Shown: piece by piece, positions 47,638 through 56,006 of the stretch
Layout: each line of letters starts with the position of its first letter
Numbering within the stretch: position 1 is the first letter of the stretch
Source: Amycolatopsis eburnea
GTDB lineage: Bacteria > Actinomycetota > Actinomycetes > Mycobacteriales > Pseudonocardiaceae
Direction of reading: 5' to 3'
NCBI RefSeq assembly: GCF_003937945.1
Contig: NZ_RSEC01000061.1
Location: 1-64,000, forward strand
DNA: 64,000 nucleotides
Notes under the pieces: generated by a model
The model's database searches: none
What the model was told of the DNA's origin: nothing
The model's input: the letters and a program-made list of their open reading frames with translations, nothing else
Position numbers and translations under genes: made by a program

Positions 47638-50600
47638 TTACGCGCCGAAGTGCAGGTGCGACGCCCAGAGTGACGGCGTGCGGGGGTATTCCGCGCGCAG
47701 CGCGCGGACGGCGTGGTGCAGCGAACGCGCGGCCGCGCCCGGATCGATCGCCCCGGCCGTCCGCAACCCGCGGTAGAAGCCCTCGGCGACCTCGACCGCC
47801 GCTTCGTCGTCGAGCTCCCACAGCGTGCCGACGACCTGGGGGAACCCGGCCGCCTGGAGGGCGCCCGCCAGGTGCAGCGCCTCGTCGAGCAGGCCCTCGG
47901 CCGGGTTCATCGCGGTGTGGCAGGCGGACAGGTAGGCCAGGTGGACGCCCTGGAGGCCGACGGCGTTCAGGGCGCCCGCGGTCAGCGGAGCGTCGCGCAG
48001 CAGCAGCCGGCTCTTCGCCGGGTTTCCGACGTCGTACGTGCCGTGGCAGGCGAAGTGCGCGATGGCGTGCGTCGGCAGCTCCGCGAGCACGCGGGCCCGG
48101 TCCGGTGCGGTCAGGACGTCCGCGCCGGGCAGGAGTTCGCGCAGCAGCTCGGTTTCCGCGCCGACGTGGCGCAGGTCGGGCAGGCCCGGCGTGACCGGCA
48201 TGGCGACGACCAGCGCGCGGCCCGGCGGCCCCGGGGCGGCGCGGCGGCGGTCGCGCGCGTGGCGCAGGCTCCGGACGGTGGGGGTGTAGGAGGACACGAC
48301 GCGGTCCAGCACGGCCGGCCCGGTGCCGTGGTGTCCCGCGGCGTGCAGCGGCAGCAGGCTCAGGTACCCGCCCGGCGCCCACCACAGCCGCGGCCACGGC
48401 GCGCCGTCCGCGGGGGTTTCGCGGTAGCCGAGCGCGTCCAGGACCGGGCCGGCGACGGCGTCCCACAGCCACGCGAGCACGTCGAGCAGGTCCTGCTGGG
48501 CGGCCACGCGATCGGCGGCCGGATCGGCCGCTTCGCGCAGGGCCACGTGGAAGGCGTTGACCTGGTCGATCACGGCGGCCACGGTCAGCCGCGGCAGCGG
48601 TAGCGCGGTGGTGCCGGCCCCGGTGAGCAGGAGCGCCGTGCCGCCGGTGGCCACGGTGAGCGTGACGATCGGGCCGTGGGCGGCCTCGGCGCGCAGCTCC
48701 TCGGCGGCCGGGGGCAACGCGAAGCCGGCGAAGCCCGGTGTCCGCCGGATTTCGCGGAGCGTCGCGGTCAGCGCGGTGGCCACGCCGACGCGGTCCGGCC
48801 GCGGGTCGTCCGGCGCGGGCTCGCGGTCGAGGAGTTCGCGCAGCGCGGCGAAGCGCTCGGCCAGCTCGGGCTCGGCCCGGCGCAACGCGGTCAGGTCGCC
48901 GCGGGTGTCCAGCACCCGGCCCAGCAGGATCGCGCGACCGGCTTCCAGCAACGCCAACGCGCGCTCGGCACGCTGGTCTTCGGGCCGGTCCGGGGCCAGC
49001 AGGGCCAGCGTGGCGGCGTCGTCGGCGAGCCCCGCCGCCGTCTCGATCGCGCCCTGCTGCTGCGGGCGCGCCATCCGGTGCGGTGCCAGTTCCGGCAGCA
49101 GGTGGACCGCGGTTTCCAGCAAACGGGCGCCCAGCACCAGATCCTCGTCGCCGGGCGACCGCCGTTCGACCGCGAGCCAGGCGCCCAGCTTCGCGCCTTC
49201 GACCCGCAGCCGCGGCGCCGCCGCCGGGTGGCCGGCCACCGTCGTGACGAGGTCGAGCGCCTCGGCCCGGTCGGCCTCGACGCCGGGCCCGGTGCCGGCC
49301 CGGCGGCCGGTCCCGATCCGCGCGGACAGCGTGCGGGCCAAGCTGAACAGCCGGGCCGGCTGGTCGAACGCGTCGTCCCGCCCGAACTCGACCGCGCGGC
49401 GGCCGAGTTCGATCGCCTCGTCGAGGTCGGCGGGGTCGCGGTCCCGGTCGAAGCGGGCGTGCAGCAACGCCGAGAGGTTGCCGAACGCATCCGGGTCCCG
49501 GTCGACGGCGGCGCGGCGGCCGAGTTCGATCGCTTCGTCGAGGTCGTGGCCGGCGCGGTGGTGGTCGAACCGGTGCTTCAGCGTGTCGCTCAGCGCGACG
49601 ACCAGGCGGAGGTCCCCGGGGTCGCCGGCGAGCGCGCGCCGTCCGGTCGCCACGGCCTCGTCGAGGTCCGGCTCCCGGCGGGCCTCGAGCCACCGGGACT
49701 TGAGCGTGAAGCTCAGCGTCGCGAGGGCACGCGCGTGCTCGGCTTCGTCGCCGGGCACCGCGACCAGCCGGCGCGCCACCTCGATCGCTTCGTCCACGTC
49801 GGCCAGCACGTTCGTCCAGGCGAACCGCCGCCGCAGGTACGCGCCGTGCAGGCGCAGCACCTCGGCGAGCGTCGGTTCGCGGTGGTCCGCGCCGTCGTCG
49901 AAGACGCCGTCGGCGCGCAACCGGAGGTAGCCGTGCGGCCGCTCCACCGGCGGCCGCCCGCTTTCCGCCGCCGCTACGGACTGGCGCACGAGGTCGACGG
50001 CCAGGTCGAGGTCTTCGAGGACCCCGGCCGTCCGCGCGCGCACGTCGAGCAGGTGGGCGAAGTTGAGCAATACCCCGGCCGGCGCGTCCGCCTGGGACAC
50101 GGCGCGCGCGATGCCCGCGGCTTCGTCCAGGTCGCCGCGCGCGTCGCGGGCCTGGTAGCGCGCGAACAGCGCGACGCAGAGGTCGGACTGGCAGGCGAGC
50201 CGCTCGACACCGGGCGCCGCGGCCGGCACGGCGGACCGCAGGACGTCCACCGCCTCGTCCAGGTCGCGCGGGTCGGGCCGGGCCCGGAAGCGGTTCAGCA
50301 GGGCGAACCCGAGGCCGGTCAGGTCCGCGCCGCGCCCGGGCTCGCCGGACGTCGTCGCCGCGGCGATCGCCCGCCGGGTCGCGATCACCTCGTCCTCGTC
50401 GGCCGGTGCGCCGGAGACCTCGAACCGCGCCGACGCCAGCTGGTCGAGCAGGCGAAGCGCGTTGAGCCGGAGGTCCGGCGGGGCCACCTGGACCGCCTGG
50501 CGCGCGATGGCCGCGGCTTCGTCCAGATCGGCGGGTGCGCGGCCCCGGTCGAAGCGGACCAGCAGGTCCGTGGTGAGCCCGGTCAGATCGCGGAACCGCC

Positions 50601-51690
50601 CGCCGCCCCGGACGGCGACGAGCCGCCGCCCGGCCGCGATGGCCTCGTCCAGGTCCGGCGCGGCGCCGGTCCGCTCGAACCGGCTGCGCAGCGCATCCGC
50701 GAGGGTGGACAGGAACTTGCTCTCCTGGGGCTGGCCGGCCCCGTCCCGGACGGCGAGGCGCGCGGCGGCCACGGCTTCGTCGAGGTCCGACGCCGGACCG
50801 CCGTGGCCGAAGCTCTGGTACAGCGCCCGCGCGAGGTTGTTCAGCACGGACGGCCGGTCGCGCGCGGCTCCGCCGGGTGCCGCGGCCGCGCGCCGGGTGA
50901 CGGCGACGGCCTCGGCCAGATCGGCCGGCGCGCCCGCGAGTTCGAAGCGGGTCAGCAGCGCGCCGCCGAGGTTCGTCAGCTGCTCGGTGACCCGGCCGTG
51001 GCTCCCGGCCGCGGCGACCGCCCGCCGCCCGGCCGCGATGGACTCGTCGAGGTCGGCCGGGTCGCTGGTCTGCTGGTAGCGGGTCGTGAGGAAACCACTG
51101 AGGTTCGAGAGGTACTTGTCGAAGTCTTCGTCCGCGGCGCCCAGTTCCACGGCGCGGCGGGCCGGCACCACCGCCTGGTCGACGTCGGCCCGGTCGCCGG
51201 TCAGCTGGAACCGCGTGAAGAGGGCCGCACCGAAGAAGGACAGCCGTCGCGCGAGGCCGGGGTCGTCGGGCGGGGTCGCGTCGATGGTGTGCCGGTAACC
51301 GGAAATCACGTCGTCGAGCAGAGCGAGGTCCCCGGTGCGCGCCGCCTCCTGGAGCGCGGCGATCAGCGGGCCCTGCGCCGCTTCCGCGAGCGCAGGCCGG
51401 AGGGGCTCGGGGAAGTCGATCTCGCCGAGCATCGTCGCCGCCGGGCTGAGCAGGTGCATTGCCGCGCGAAGGGCGTTTTCGCGGTCGGCGCCGAGCAGGA
51501 CCTGCGCCTGGAGCCAGTGCAGCCAGCCCAGCACATAACCGGCTTCGACGTCCTGTTCCCGGCGGCTGTTTTCCAGATCCGCGGCCACCGCGACGACCGA
51601 CGGCGTGAACGCCTGGGAATGGTCGCCGGACTGCCGGATCCGCGCCACGAAATCGCCGAGCAGAACGACGAGGTCGTCGCGACGTCCCAC
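47638..51690 (-). CDS. Large TPR-repeat protein with C-terminal CHAT protease domain
   Basis: A 1350-residue protein. From about 120 to 950 it is made of repeats of about 45 residues centred on phrases like PADLDEAIAAGRRAV and PADLDEAIELGRRAV, TPR-like helical hairpins. The C-terminal CHAT domain (about 1030-1350) has the pair His1216 (AHFACHGTYD) and Cys1257 (LAYLSACHTAMN), and AGFPQVVGTLWELDDEA, all typical. GTG 51690 follows GAGGGGGG by about 6 nt. The divergent genes at 51757 and 52161 start 67 bp away. This layout is that of a self-contained caspase-like defence or death switch in which the TPR array senses a trigger (inference from known CHAT-TPR systems). Confidence 0.88.
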   Translation of the reverse strand: MGRRDDLVVLLGDFVARIRQSGDHSQAFTPSVVAVAADLENSRREQDVEAGYVLGWLHWLQAQVLLGADRENALRAAMHLLSPAATMLGEIDFPEPLRPALAEAAQGPLIAALQEAARTGDLALLDDVISGYRHTIDATPPDDPGLARRLSFFGAALFTRFQLTGDRADVDQAVVPARRAVELGAADEDFDKYLSNLSGFLTTRYQQTSDPADLDESIAAGRRAVAAAGSHGRVTEQLTNLGGALLTRFELAGAPADLAEAVAVTRRAAAAPGGAARDRPSVLNNLARALYQSFGHGGPASDLDEAVAAARLAVRDGAGQPQESKFLSTLADALRSRFERTGAAPDLDEAIAAGRRLVAVRGGGRFRDLTGLTTDLLVRFDRGRAPADLDEAAAIARQAVQVAPPDLRLNALRLLDQLASARFEVSGAPADEDEVIATRRAIAAATTSGEPGRGADLTGLGFALLNRFRARPDPRDLDEAVDVLRSAVPAAAPGVERLACQSDLCVALFARYQARDARGDLDEAAGIARAVSQADAPAGVLLNFAHLLDVRARTAGVLEDLDLAVDLVRQSVAAAESGRPPVERPHGYLRLRADGVFDDGADHREPTLAEVLRLHGAYLRRRFAWTNVLADVDEAIEVARRLVAVPGDEAEHARALATLSFTLKSRWLEARREPDLDEAVATGRRALAGDPGDLRLVVALSDTLKHRFDHHRAGHDLDEAIELGRRAAVDRDPDAFGNLSALLHARFDRDRDPADLDEAIELGRRAVEFGRDDAFDQPARLFSLARTLSARIGTGRRAGTGPGVEADRAEALDLVTTVAGHPAAAPRLRVEGAKLGAWLAVERRSPGDEDLVLGARLLETAVHLLPELAPHRMARPQQQGAIETAAGLADDAATLALLAPDRPEDQRAERALALLEAGRAILLGRVLDTRGDLTALRRAEPELAERFAALRELLDREPAPDDPRPDRVGVATALTATLREIRRTPGFAGFALPPAAEELRAEAAHGPIVTLTVATGGTALLLTGAGTTALPLPRLTVAAVIDQVNAFHVALREAADPAADRVAAQQDLLDVLAWLWDAVAGPVLDALGYRETPADGAPWPRLWWAPGGYLSLLPLHAAGHHGTGPAVLDRVVSSYTPTVRSLRHARDRRRAAPGPPGRALVVAMPVTPGLPDLRHVGAETELLRELLPGADVLTAPDRARVLAELPTHAIAHFACHGTYDVGNPAKSRLLLRDAPLTAGALNAVGLQGVHLAYLSACHTAMNPAEGLLDEALHLAGALQAAGFPQVVGTLWELDDEAAVEVAEGFYRGLRTAGAIDPGAAARSLHHAVRALRAEYPRTPSLWASHLHFGA

Positions 51691-51756
51691 CGAAATCCCC
51701 CCTCGAACGCGCTGTGATCGAGTGTATAGTGGCCGCACCATTCCCGGGGGAGGCCA

Positions 51757-52164
51757 GTGGAACGCGGCACCGAATCGGCGGAGCAGATCGCGGACGCCGT
51801 CGCCTATGTCTGCGAAAACGCCACCGGAATTCGCGAAACGCTCGAACGCGGTCCAGCGGGCGGAACCGCCCGGCTCGACGAGGTTTTCACCGCATTGCGC
51901 GCCGGAACCGACGTCGCCGGGCCGCTGGCAGCCCTGCACCGCGCGCTGCGCCGGGCCCAGGACGCGGCCGGGGTCTTCGGGCGCACGCGGGACGCCGCCA
52001 TGACGTCGCTCGCCGGGATCCGGCGCGACCACCCGCGCGAGACCGTGCTGCTGTGCCCGCGCGCGGAAAACCCGTGCGCCCGCTACGCGTGGCCGGATCG
52101 CGCCGGCGCCGCCGTCTGCGCGGTCGACGACACGCCCCTTCGCCGTGCGACGCTTTCGCCGTGA
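51757..52164 (+). CDS. Small Cys-containing protein divergent from the CHAT-TPR gene
   Basis: A 135-residue protein starting at GTG 51757 behind GGGGGAGG. The first 90 residues are helical (AEQIADAVAYVCENATGIRE). The end has VLLCPRAENPCARYAW and AVCAVDDTPL, which could bind a metal through three Cys. No family is recognised with certainty; it may be the small associated protein that accompanies some CHAT-TPR loci. The membrane protein gene overlaps it by GTGA. Confidence 0.65.
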   Translation: MERGTESAEQIADAVAYVCENATGIRETLERGPAGGTARLDEVFTALRAGTDVAGPLAALHRALRRAQDAAGVFGRTRDAAMTSLAGIRRDHPRETVLLCPRAENPCARYAWPDRAGAAVCAVDDTPLRRATLSP

Positions 52165-53108
52165 CGGGACTCCTCGGCGGGTTCGGCGGCCAGCTCGGCA
52201 AGGACCTCGCGGCCCGGTGGCTCGGCCTGCTCGCGTTGCCGGGCGCGCTCTTCCTCGCGGCCGCGGCCACCGCGGCCGCCCTCGGCCAGGCGCACGCGCT
52301 CGACGTCCCCCGGCTGGTCCGGCAGGTCGCCGCGTGGGCCCGTGACCCGGCGGCGGGCACCGTCGGCGGCCAGATCGTCCTGGTGGTGGCCGTGCTCGTG
52401 CTTTCGGTCGGGCTGGGGCTGATCGTCCGGCTGCTCGGCGCGGGGCTCGAACGGCTGGTGCTCGCCGACGGCTGGGCGTCGTGGCCCCGGCCGGCGCGGG
52501 CGCTCGTGGCGCGCCGGATCCGGGCGCGGCGGCGGCGCTGGGACGAAGCCCACCGCGCGTACGGCGCCCTGTGGGCCGAAGCCGCGCGGGCGAAAGCGTT
52601 GCAGCGCGAGGTGGATCCGCGCACCCGGCTGGCCGCGCTCCGCGTCCGGGACGCCGTCGCGGCGGAACGCCCGGACCGGCCCACGTGGAGCGGCGACCGG
52701 ATCCACGGCGTGTCCGTGCGGCTGCTGCGCGACCACCGGCTCGACATCGCGCTGCTCTGGCCGCACCTGTGGCTGGTCCTGCCGGAGCAGGAGCGCGCCG
52801 AGATCACCGCCGCCCGCACCGGCATGACGCGGGCGAGCGAACTCGGTGCGTGGGCGGTGCTCTACCTGTCCCTGAGCTCCTGGTGGTGGCCCGCCGCGGT
52901 GATCGCGGTGCTGCTCGCGATCACGGCCCGGACGCGCACGCGGACCGCCACCGACGGCTACGCGCGTTTGGTCGAGGCCGCCGTCCGCCTGCACGCCCGC
53001 GACCTCGCCGGCCAGGTCGGCATCGAGTTCGACGGTCCGCTCCCGGCGGACGCCGGTGATCGCTTCGACGAGGTTTTCGCTTCGGCTCCGCCACTCGAGC
53101 CGCGCTGA
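52161..53108 (+). CDS. Membrane protein of the second CHAT locus
   Basis: A 315-residue protein with membrane segments near 20-42 (LGLLALPGALFLAAAATAAA), 70-95 (QIVLVVAVLVLSVGLGLIVR) and one or two around 230-258 (SWWWPAAVIAVLLAITA). Between them lies a basic cytoplasmic region (RRIRARRRRWDEAHRAYGAL) and a soluble domain with WSGDRIHGVSVRLLRDHRLD. It is coupled to the small protein upstream. A place as membrane anchor or effector of the CHAT system is likely from context; the family is unknown to me. A hairpin (53137-53155) follows. Confidence 0.7.
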   Translation: MTGLLGGFGGQLGKDLAARWLGLLALPGALFLAAAATAAALGQAHALDVPRLVRQVAAWARDPAAGTVGGQIVLVVAVLVLSVGLGLIVRLLGAGLERLVLADGWASWPRPARALVARRIRARRRRWDEAHRAYGALWAEAARAKALQREVDPRTRLAALRVRDAVAAERPDRPTWSGDRIHGVSVRLLRDHRLDIALLWPHLWLVLPEQERAEITAARTGMTRASELGAWAVLYLSLSSWWWPAAVIAVLLAITARTRTRTATDGYARLVEAAVRLHARDLAGQVGIEFDGPLPADAGDRFDEVFASAPPLEPR

Positions 53109-53136
53109 CCGGCGCCCGCCGGGGCCCTGGCGACTG

Positions 53137-53155
53137 CCTGCGGCTGCACCGCAGG
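53137..53155. terminator. Short hairpin between convergent membrane-protein and MarR genes
   Basis: CCTGCGG, loop CTGCA and CCGCAGG form a perfect 7-bp stem between two convergent stop codons, which suits a shared terminator. No T tract follows. Confidence 0.45.
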
Positions 53156-53162
53156 TCGGCGG

Positions 53163-53660
53163 TCAGCCCGGCTCGCCGTAGTCGGCCGGCCGGGTGCGGA
53201 GCTTCGCCGCGATACGGGCCAGGGCCTGCCGGTCGGTCTTCGAAAGCGGGTCGAGCACCAGCTCCCGGACCGAACGCACGTGGACCGGCGCGGCGGTGAC
53301 GACGACTTCATGGCCGGCCGAGGTCAGCGCGGCAAGGGTGTAACGGCCGTCGGCCGGGTCGGGGGAGCGGGTGACCCAGCCGCGGTTCTCCAGTCGTTTG
53401 ACCACATTGGACAGCCGCGAGAGCGAGCCGTTGGTCAGGTAGGCGAGTTCGCTCATCCGGATCCGGCGGTCCGGGGCCTCCGAGATCTGGCTGAGCGTCA
53501 TGTACTCGAACAGCGTCACGCCCGCGGCCTGCTGCAACGGCGCCTCGAGCCGGCCGGGCATCAGGAGGGCCAGGGAGATCAGGCCGGTCCAGGCTTCCTT
53601 CTCCGAGGCGTCGAGCCACCGCGGCTCGTCGCCGGGATCCGGGCTGGTGATCGAGGGCAC
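53163..53660 (-). CDS. MarR-family transcriptional regulator
   Basis: A 165-residue MarR protein. The winged helix has MSELAYLTNGSLSRLSNVVK, then RLENRGWVTRSPDPADGRYT with the DGR of the wing. GTG 53660 is preceded by TAGAGT at a 6-nt spacing. It is divergent from a RidA gene, and an 11-bp perfect palindrome lies in the shared promoter region, so it controls itself and ridA in all likelihood. The ligand is unknown. Confidence 0.93.
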   Translation of the reverse strand: MPSITSPDPGDEPRWLDASEKEAWTGLISLALLMPGRLEAPLQQAAGVTLFEYMTLSQISEAPDRRIRMSELAYLTNGSLSRLSNVVKRLENRGWVTRSPDPADGRYTLAALTSAGHEVVVTAAPVHVRSVRELVLDPLSKTDRQALARIAAKLRTRPADYGEPG

Positions 53661-53666
53661 CGCGTC

Positions 53667-53672
53667 ACTCTA
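53667..53672 (-). promoter_or_regulatory. -10 element TAGAGT of leaderless marR-type gene
   Basis: On the minus strand TAGAGT is followed by GACGCG and GTG 53660. Confidence 0.5.
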
Positions 53673-53680
53673 CCGCCTCG

Positions 53681-53706
53681 CCTTGACTTCACCCTTGAAG
53701 TCAAGG
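53681..53706. promoter_or_regulatory. MarR operator (CCTTGACTTCA palindrome)
   Basis: CCTTGACTTCA, spacer CCCT and TGAAGTCAAGG form a perfect 11-bp inverted repeat in the 90-bp region between the MarR and RidA genes. A second smaller site, TCAA-GG-TTGA, follows at about 53722-53731. The main dyad covers the region expected for the -35 of the MarR gene. Confidence 0.75.
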
Positions 53707-53750
53707 CAGACTGAAATCACTTCAAGGTTGAACTAAAAGGAGTGCACGGA

Positions 53751-54173
53751 ATGCCGGTTTCGCTGATCAACCCGGACGGCCACGTGGTGGTCCCCGACTA
53801 CCACCACGTCGCCGTCGCCACCGGCGGGACGCAGGTCCACCTCGCCGGTCAGGTCGCGTGGGACGAGAACGGCGCGCTGGTCGCGCCCGGCGACCTCGCG
53901 GGGCAGGTCGTCCAGGTCTACCGCAATGTCGCCAAATCGCTGGCCGCCGCCGGTGCCACGTTCGCCGACGTCGTGCGCGTCACCTGGTACGCCGCCGGCT
54001 GGCGGCGCGAGCAGTACGACGACTTCCGCGCGGGTGTCGAGCGGGCGATGAAGGAACTGGACATCACGGCGACGCCGCCGGCGGCGCTGATCGGCGTCGA
54101 GATCCTGTTCGACCCGGAGATCCTGGTCGAAGCCGAGGTCACCGCCGTCGTGGACCGGCCACGGGTCAGTTGA
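53751..54173 (+). CDS. RidA-family protein
   Basis: A 140-residue YjgF/YER057c/UK114 protein. It shows GGTQVHLAGQVAWDENG, then AAGATFADVVRVTWYAAGWR and the C-terminal PPAALIGVEILFDPEILVEA. The Arg that binds the carboxylate in true RidA (xxxxRxxV) is not clearly in place, so it may belong to an Rid subfamily without deaminase activity. ATG 53751 is 8 nt after AAAAGGAG. It is controlled by the divergent MarR protein in all likelihood. Confidence 0.9.
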   Translation: MPVSLINPDGHVVVPDYHHVAVATGGTQVHLAGQVAWDENGALVAPGDLAGQVVQVYRNVAKSLAAAGATFADVVRVTWYAAGWRREQYDDFRAGVERAMKELDITATPPAALIGVEILFDPEILVEAEVTAVVDRPRVS

Positions 54174-54936
54174 GCTTGCGCGTGTCCGCGGGCAGCCCGC
54201 CGCCGGCGTAGACGTCTTCGGCGAGCTTCGCCAGCGCCGTGAGCGCCACGTTCTGGCTCCACGGCCCGTAGGACACGCGCGAGACGCCGAGTTCCTGCGC
54301 GCGGGCCAGCGGGATCGACCCGGGGATGCCGATGAGGTTGACCTTGCGCTCGCCGAGTTCGCCGACGAGGCGCGCCACCTGGTCCTCGTCCAGCTTGCCG
54401 GGCACGAAGAAGTTGGACGCGCCCGCGTCGAGGTAGGCGCGGCCGCGGGTGAGGGCCTCGGCCATCGCCGTCTCCGGGTCGGTCTTGAGGAAGGCGTCGG
54501 TGCGGGCGTTGAGCACGAAGTCGACGCCGGCCGACTCCGCGGCCGCGACGGCGGCTTCGACGGCCTTCACGGCTTCGGCGAGCGGCTTCATCTGGTCCTC
54601 GAGGTTGGCGCCGACCGCGCCCACCTCGATGGCCCTCGCCACGGTGCCGCCCGGGTCGCCGTAGCCCGCTTCGAGGTCGGCCGTCACCGGCAGGTCGCCC
54701 GCGGTCCGCACGATCAGGGCGACCTCGGCGATCATCTCGTCGCGCGGGATCCGCTCGCCGTCCGGGTAGCCGCGCGAGGCGGCGATGCCGTGGCTGGGGG
54801 TCGCGAGGGCCCGGGTGCCCGGCGTCTCGGCGACGACCTTCGCGGTGATCGCGTCCCAGACGTTGACGACGAGCAGCAGTTCGGGTGCGGCGTGCAGCTC
54901 TTGCAGGAGGGTGGCCTTCTCGGCGGTCGAGCTCAT
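54166..54936 (-). CDS. Isocitrate lyase/PEP mutase superfamily enzyme
   Basis: A 256-residue TIM-barrel enzyme. NVWDAITAKVVAETPGTRAL, then TADLEAGYGDPGGTVARAIE with the Mg-binding Asp and Glu, LEDQMKPL and FVLNARTDAFLK are in the expected order for the PEP-mutase-like group. The reaction, a C-C or P-C bond cleavage on a 2-oxo acid derivative, cannot be told further. TAGATT ends 7 nt before ATG 54936 (leaderless mRNA). Its 3' end overlaps the RidA gene by 8 bp. Confidence 0.9.
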   Translation of the reverse strand: MSSTAEKATLLQELHAAPELLLVVNVWDAITAKVVAETPGTRALATPSHGIAASRGYPDGERIPRDEMIAEVALIVRTAGDLPVTADLEAGYGDPGGTVARAIEVGAVGANLEDQMKPLAEAVKAVEAAVAAAESAGVDFVLNARTDAFLKTDPETAMAEALTRGRAYLDAGASNFFVPGKLDEDQVARLVGELGERKVNLIGIPGSIPLARAQELGVSRVSYGPWSQNVALTALAKLAEDVYAGGGLPADTRKLN

Positions 54937-54943
54937 GCCGTCC

Positions 54944-54949
54944 AATCTA
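54944..54949 (-). promoter_or_regulatory. -10 element TAGATT of leaderless PEP-mutase-like gene
   Basis: On the minus strand TAGATT is followed by GGACGGC and ATG 54936, a 7-nt spacing. Confidence 0.5.
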
Positions 54950-54969
54950 GAGCGGCGCGCGGTGGTTGG

Positions 54970-55923
54970 ATGGACGCCATGCTGGTGGGTGCGCACGAGG
55001 TCGAGGTGTTCGAAGCGGCCCGGCCGCGGCTGGAGGCCATCGCGTACCGGCTGCTGGGGTCCGCGGCCGACGCCGAGGACGCGGTGCAGGACACGTTCCT
55101 GCGCTGGCAGGCCGCGGACCGGGAGCACATCGAGACGCCCGAGGCGTGGCTGACGAAGGTGCTCACCAACCTCTGCCTGAACCGGCTCACCTCGGCGCGG
55201 GCCCGGCGCGAGACCTACGTCGGCCAGTGGCTGCCCGAGCCGGTCTTCGCCGGCGACCGGATGCTCGGCCCGTCGGAAACCGCCGAGCAGCGCGAGTCCG
55301 TCTCGATCGCGGTGCTCACGCTGATGGAACGGCTCACGCCGCAGGAGCGCGCCGTGTACGTGCTGCGCGAGGCGTTCGGTTACGCCCACGGCGAAATCGC
55401 CGAGGTGCTCGACCTCACCGAGGCCAACTGCCAGCAGGTCTACCGGCGCGCCAAGCAGCACCTGGCCACCGGGCGGCGCCGGCCGGCGGTCGACGCGGCC
55501 GCGGCCCGCAAGGTCGTCGAGGAGTTCCTCGCGGCCGCGCTCAGCGGCAAGACCGACTCGCTGGTGCGGCTGCTGACCGACGACGCGGTCGCGATCGGCG
55601 ACGGCGGCGGCGTGGTCTTCTCGGTGCCGGAGCCGATCACCGGTGCCCTGCGGGTGGCGAGGTTCCTGCGCACGCTGTTCAAGCCCGCCGACGCCAAGTG
55701 GGCGATGATCGGCGGCCGCCCCGAGCTGTTCGCCGCGGTCGCCAACGGCGTGCCCGCGCTGGTCATGGTGGTCGGCGACCGGATCGCCGGCGTCTTCGCG
55801 CTGGACGTCACCGACGGCGGCATCGCGGCGGTCCACGCGCAGGCGAACCCCGGCAAGCTCGGCCGCGCGGCGCGCCGGTGGGCGGAATCCACGCAGGGGG
55901 AGCCGCTCGCCGGCGACTGGTGA
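54970..55923 (+). CDS. sigJ: ECF41-type RNA polymerase sigma factor
   Basis: A 317-residue sigma factor. Region 2 is EAIAYRLLGSAADAEDAVQD with TFLRWQ, and region 4 is LTPQERAVYVLREAFGY followed by HGEIAEVLDLTEANCQQVYR. The linker WLPEPV and the C-terminal SnoaL-like extension with NPGKL match the ECF41 group, in which the extension controls activity in place of an anti-sigma factor (established for that group). These factors usually drive their own gene and a neighbouring oxidoreductase-type gene, here the flavoprotein at 56007. ATG 54970 and 54979 are both possible starts. Confidence 0.92.
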   Translation: MDAMLVGAHEVEVFEAARPRLEAIAYRLLGSAADAEDAVQDTFLRWQAADREHIETPEAWLTKVLTNLCLNRLTSARARRETYVGQWLPEPVFAGDRMLGPSETAEQRESVSIAVLTLMERLTPQERAVYVLREAFGYAHGEIAEVLDLTEANCQQVYRRAKQHLATGRRRPAVDAAAARKVVEEFLAAALSGKTDSLVRLLTDDAVAIGDGGGVVFSVPEPITGALRVARFLRTLFKPADAKWAMIGGRPELFAAVANGVPALVMVVGDRIAGVFALDVTDGGIAAVHAQANPGKLGRAARRWAESTQGEPLAGDW

Positions 55924-56006
55924 CTCAGGTCACACCCGGTACCTGTCAGGTTTCGCGCCGCCATCCGGTTCAGGCGGCGAACACCGAACCGGACAGGAGT
56001 GGAACC

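Noticed and set aside
48676-51717. Plus-strand open frame of over 1000 codons opposite the TPR-CHAT gene.
   Set aside because: Low-complexity antisense frame; the minus strand shows TPR repeats and CHAT residues.
55928-55970. A complete ECF41 promoter before the flavoprotein gene.
   Set aside because: Two partial -35 matches exist but neither has a CGTC -10 at the right distance, so no promoter feature was recorded.
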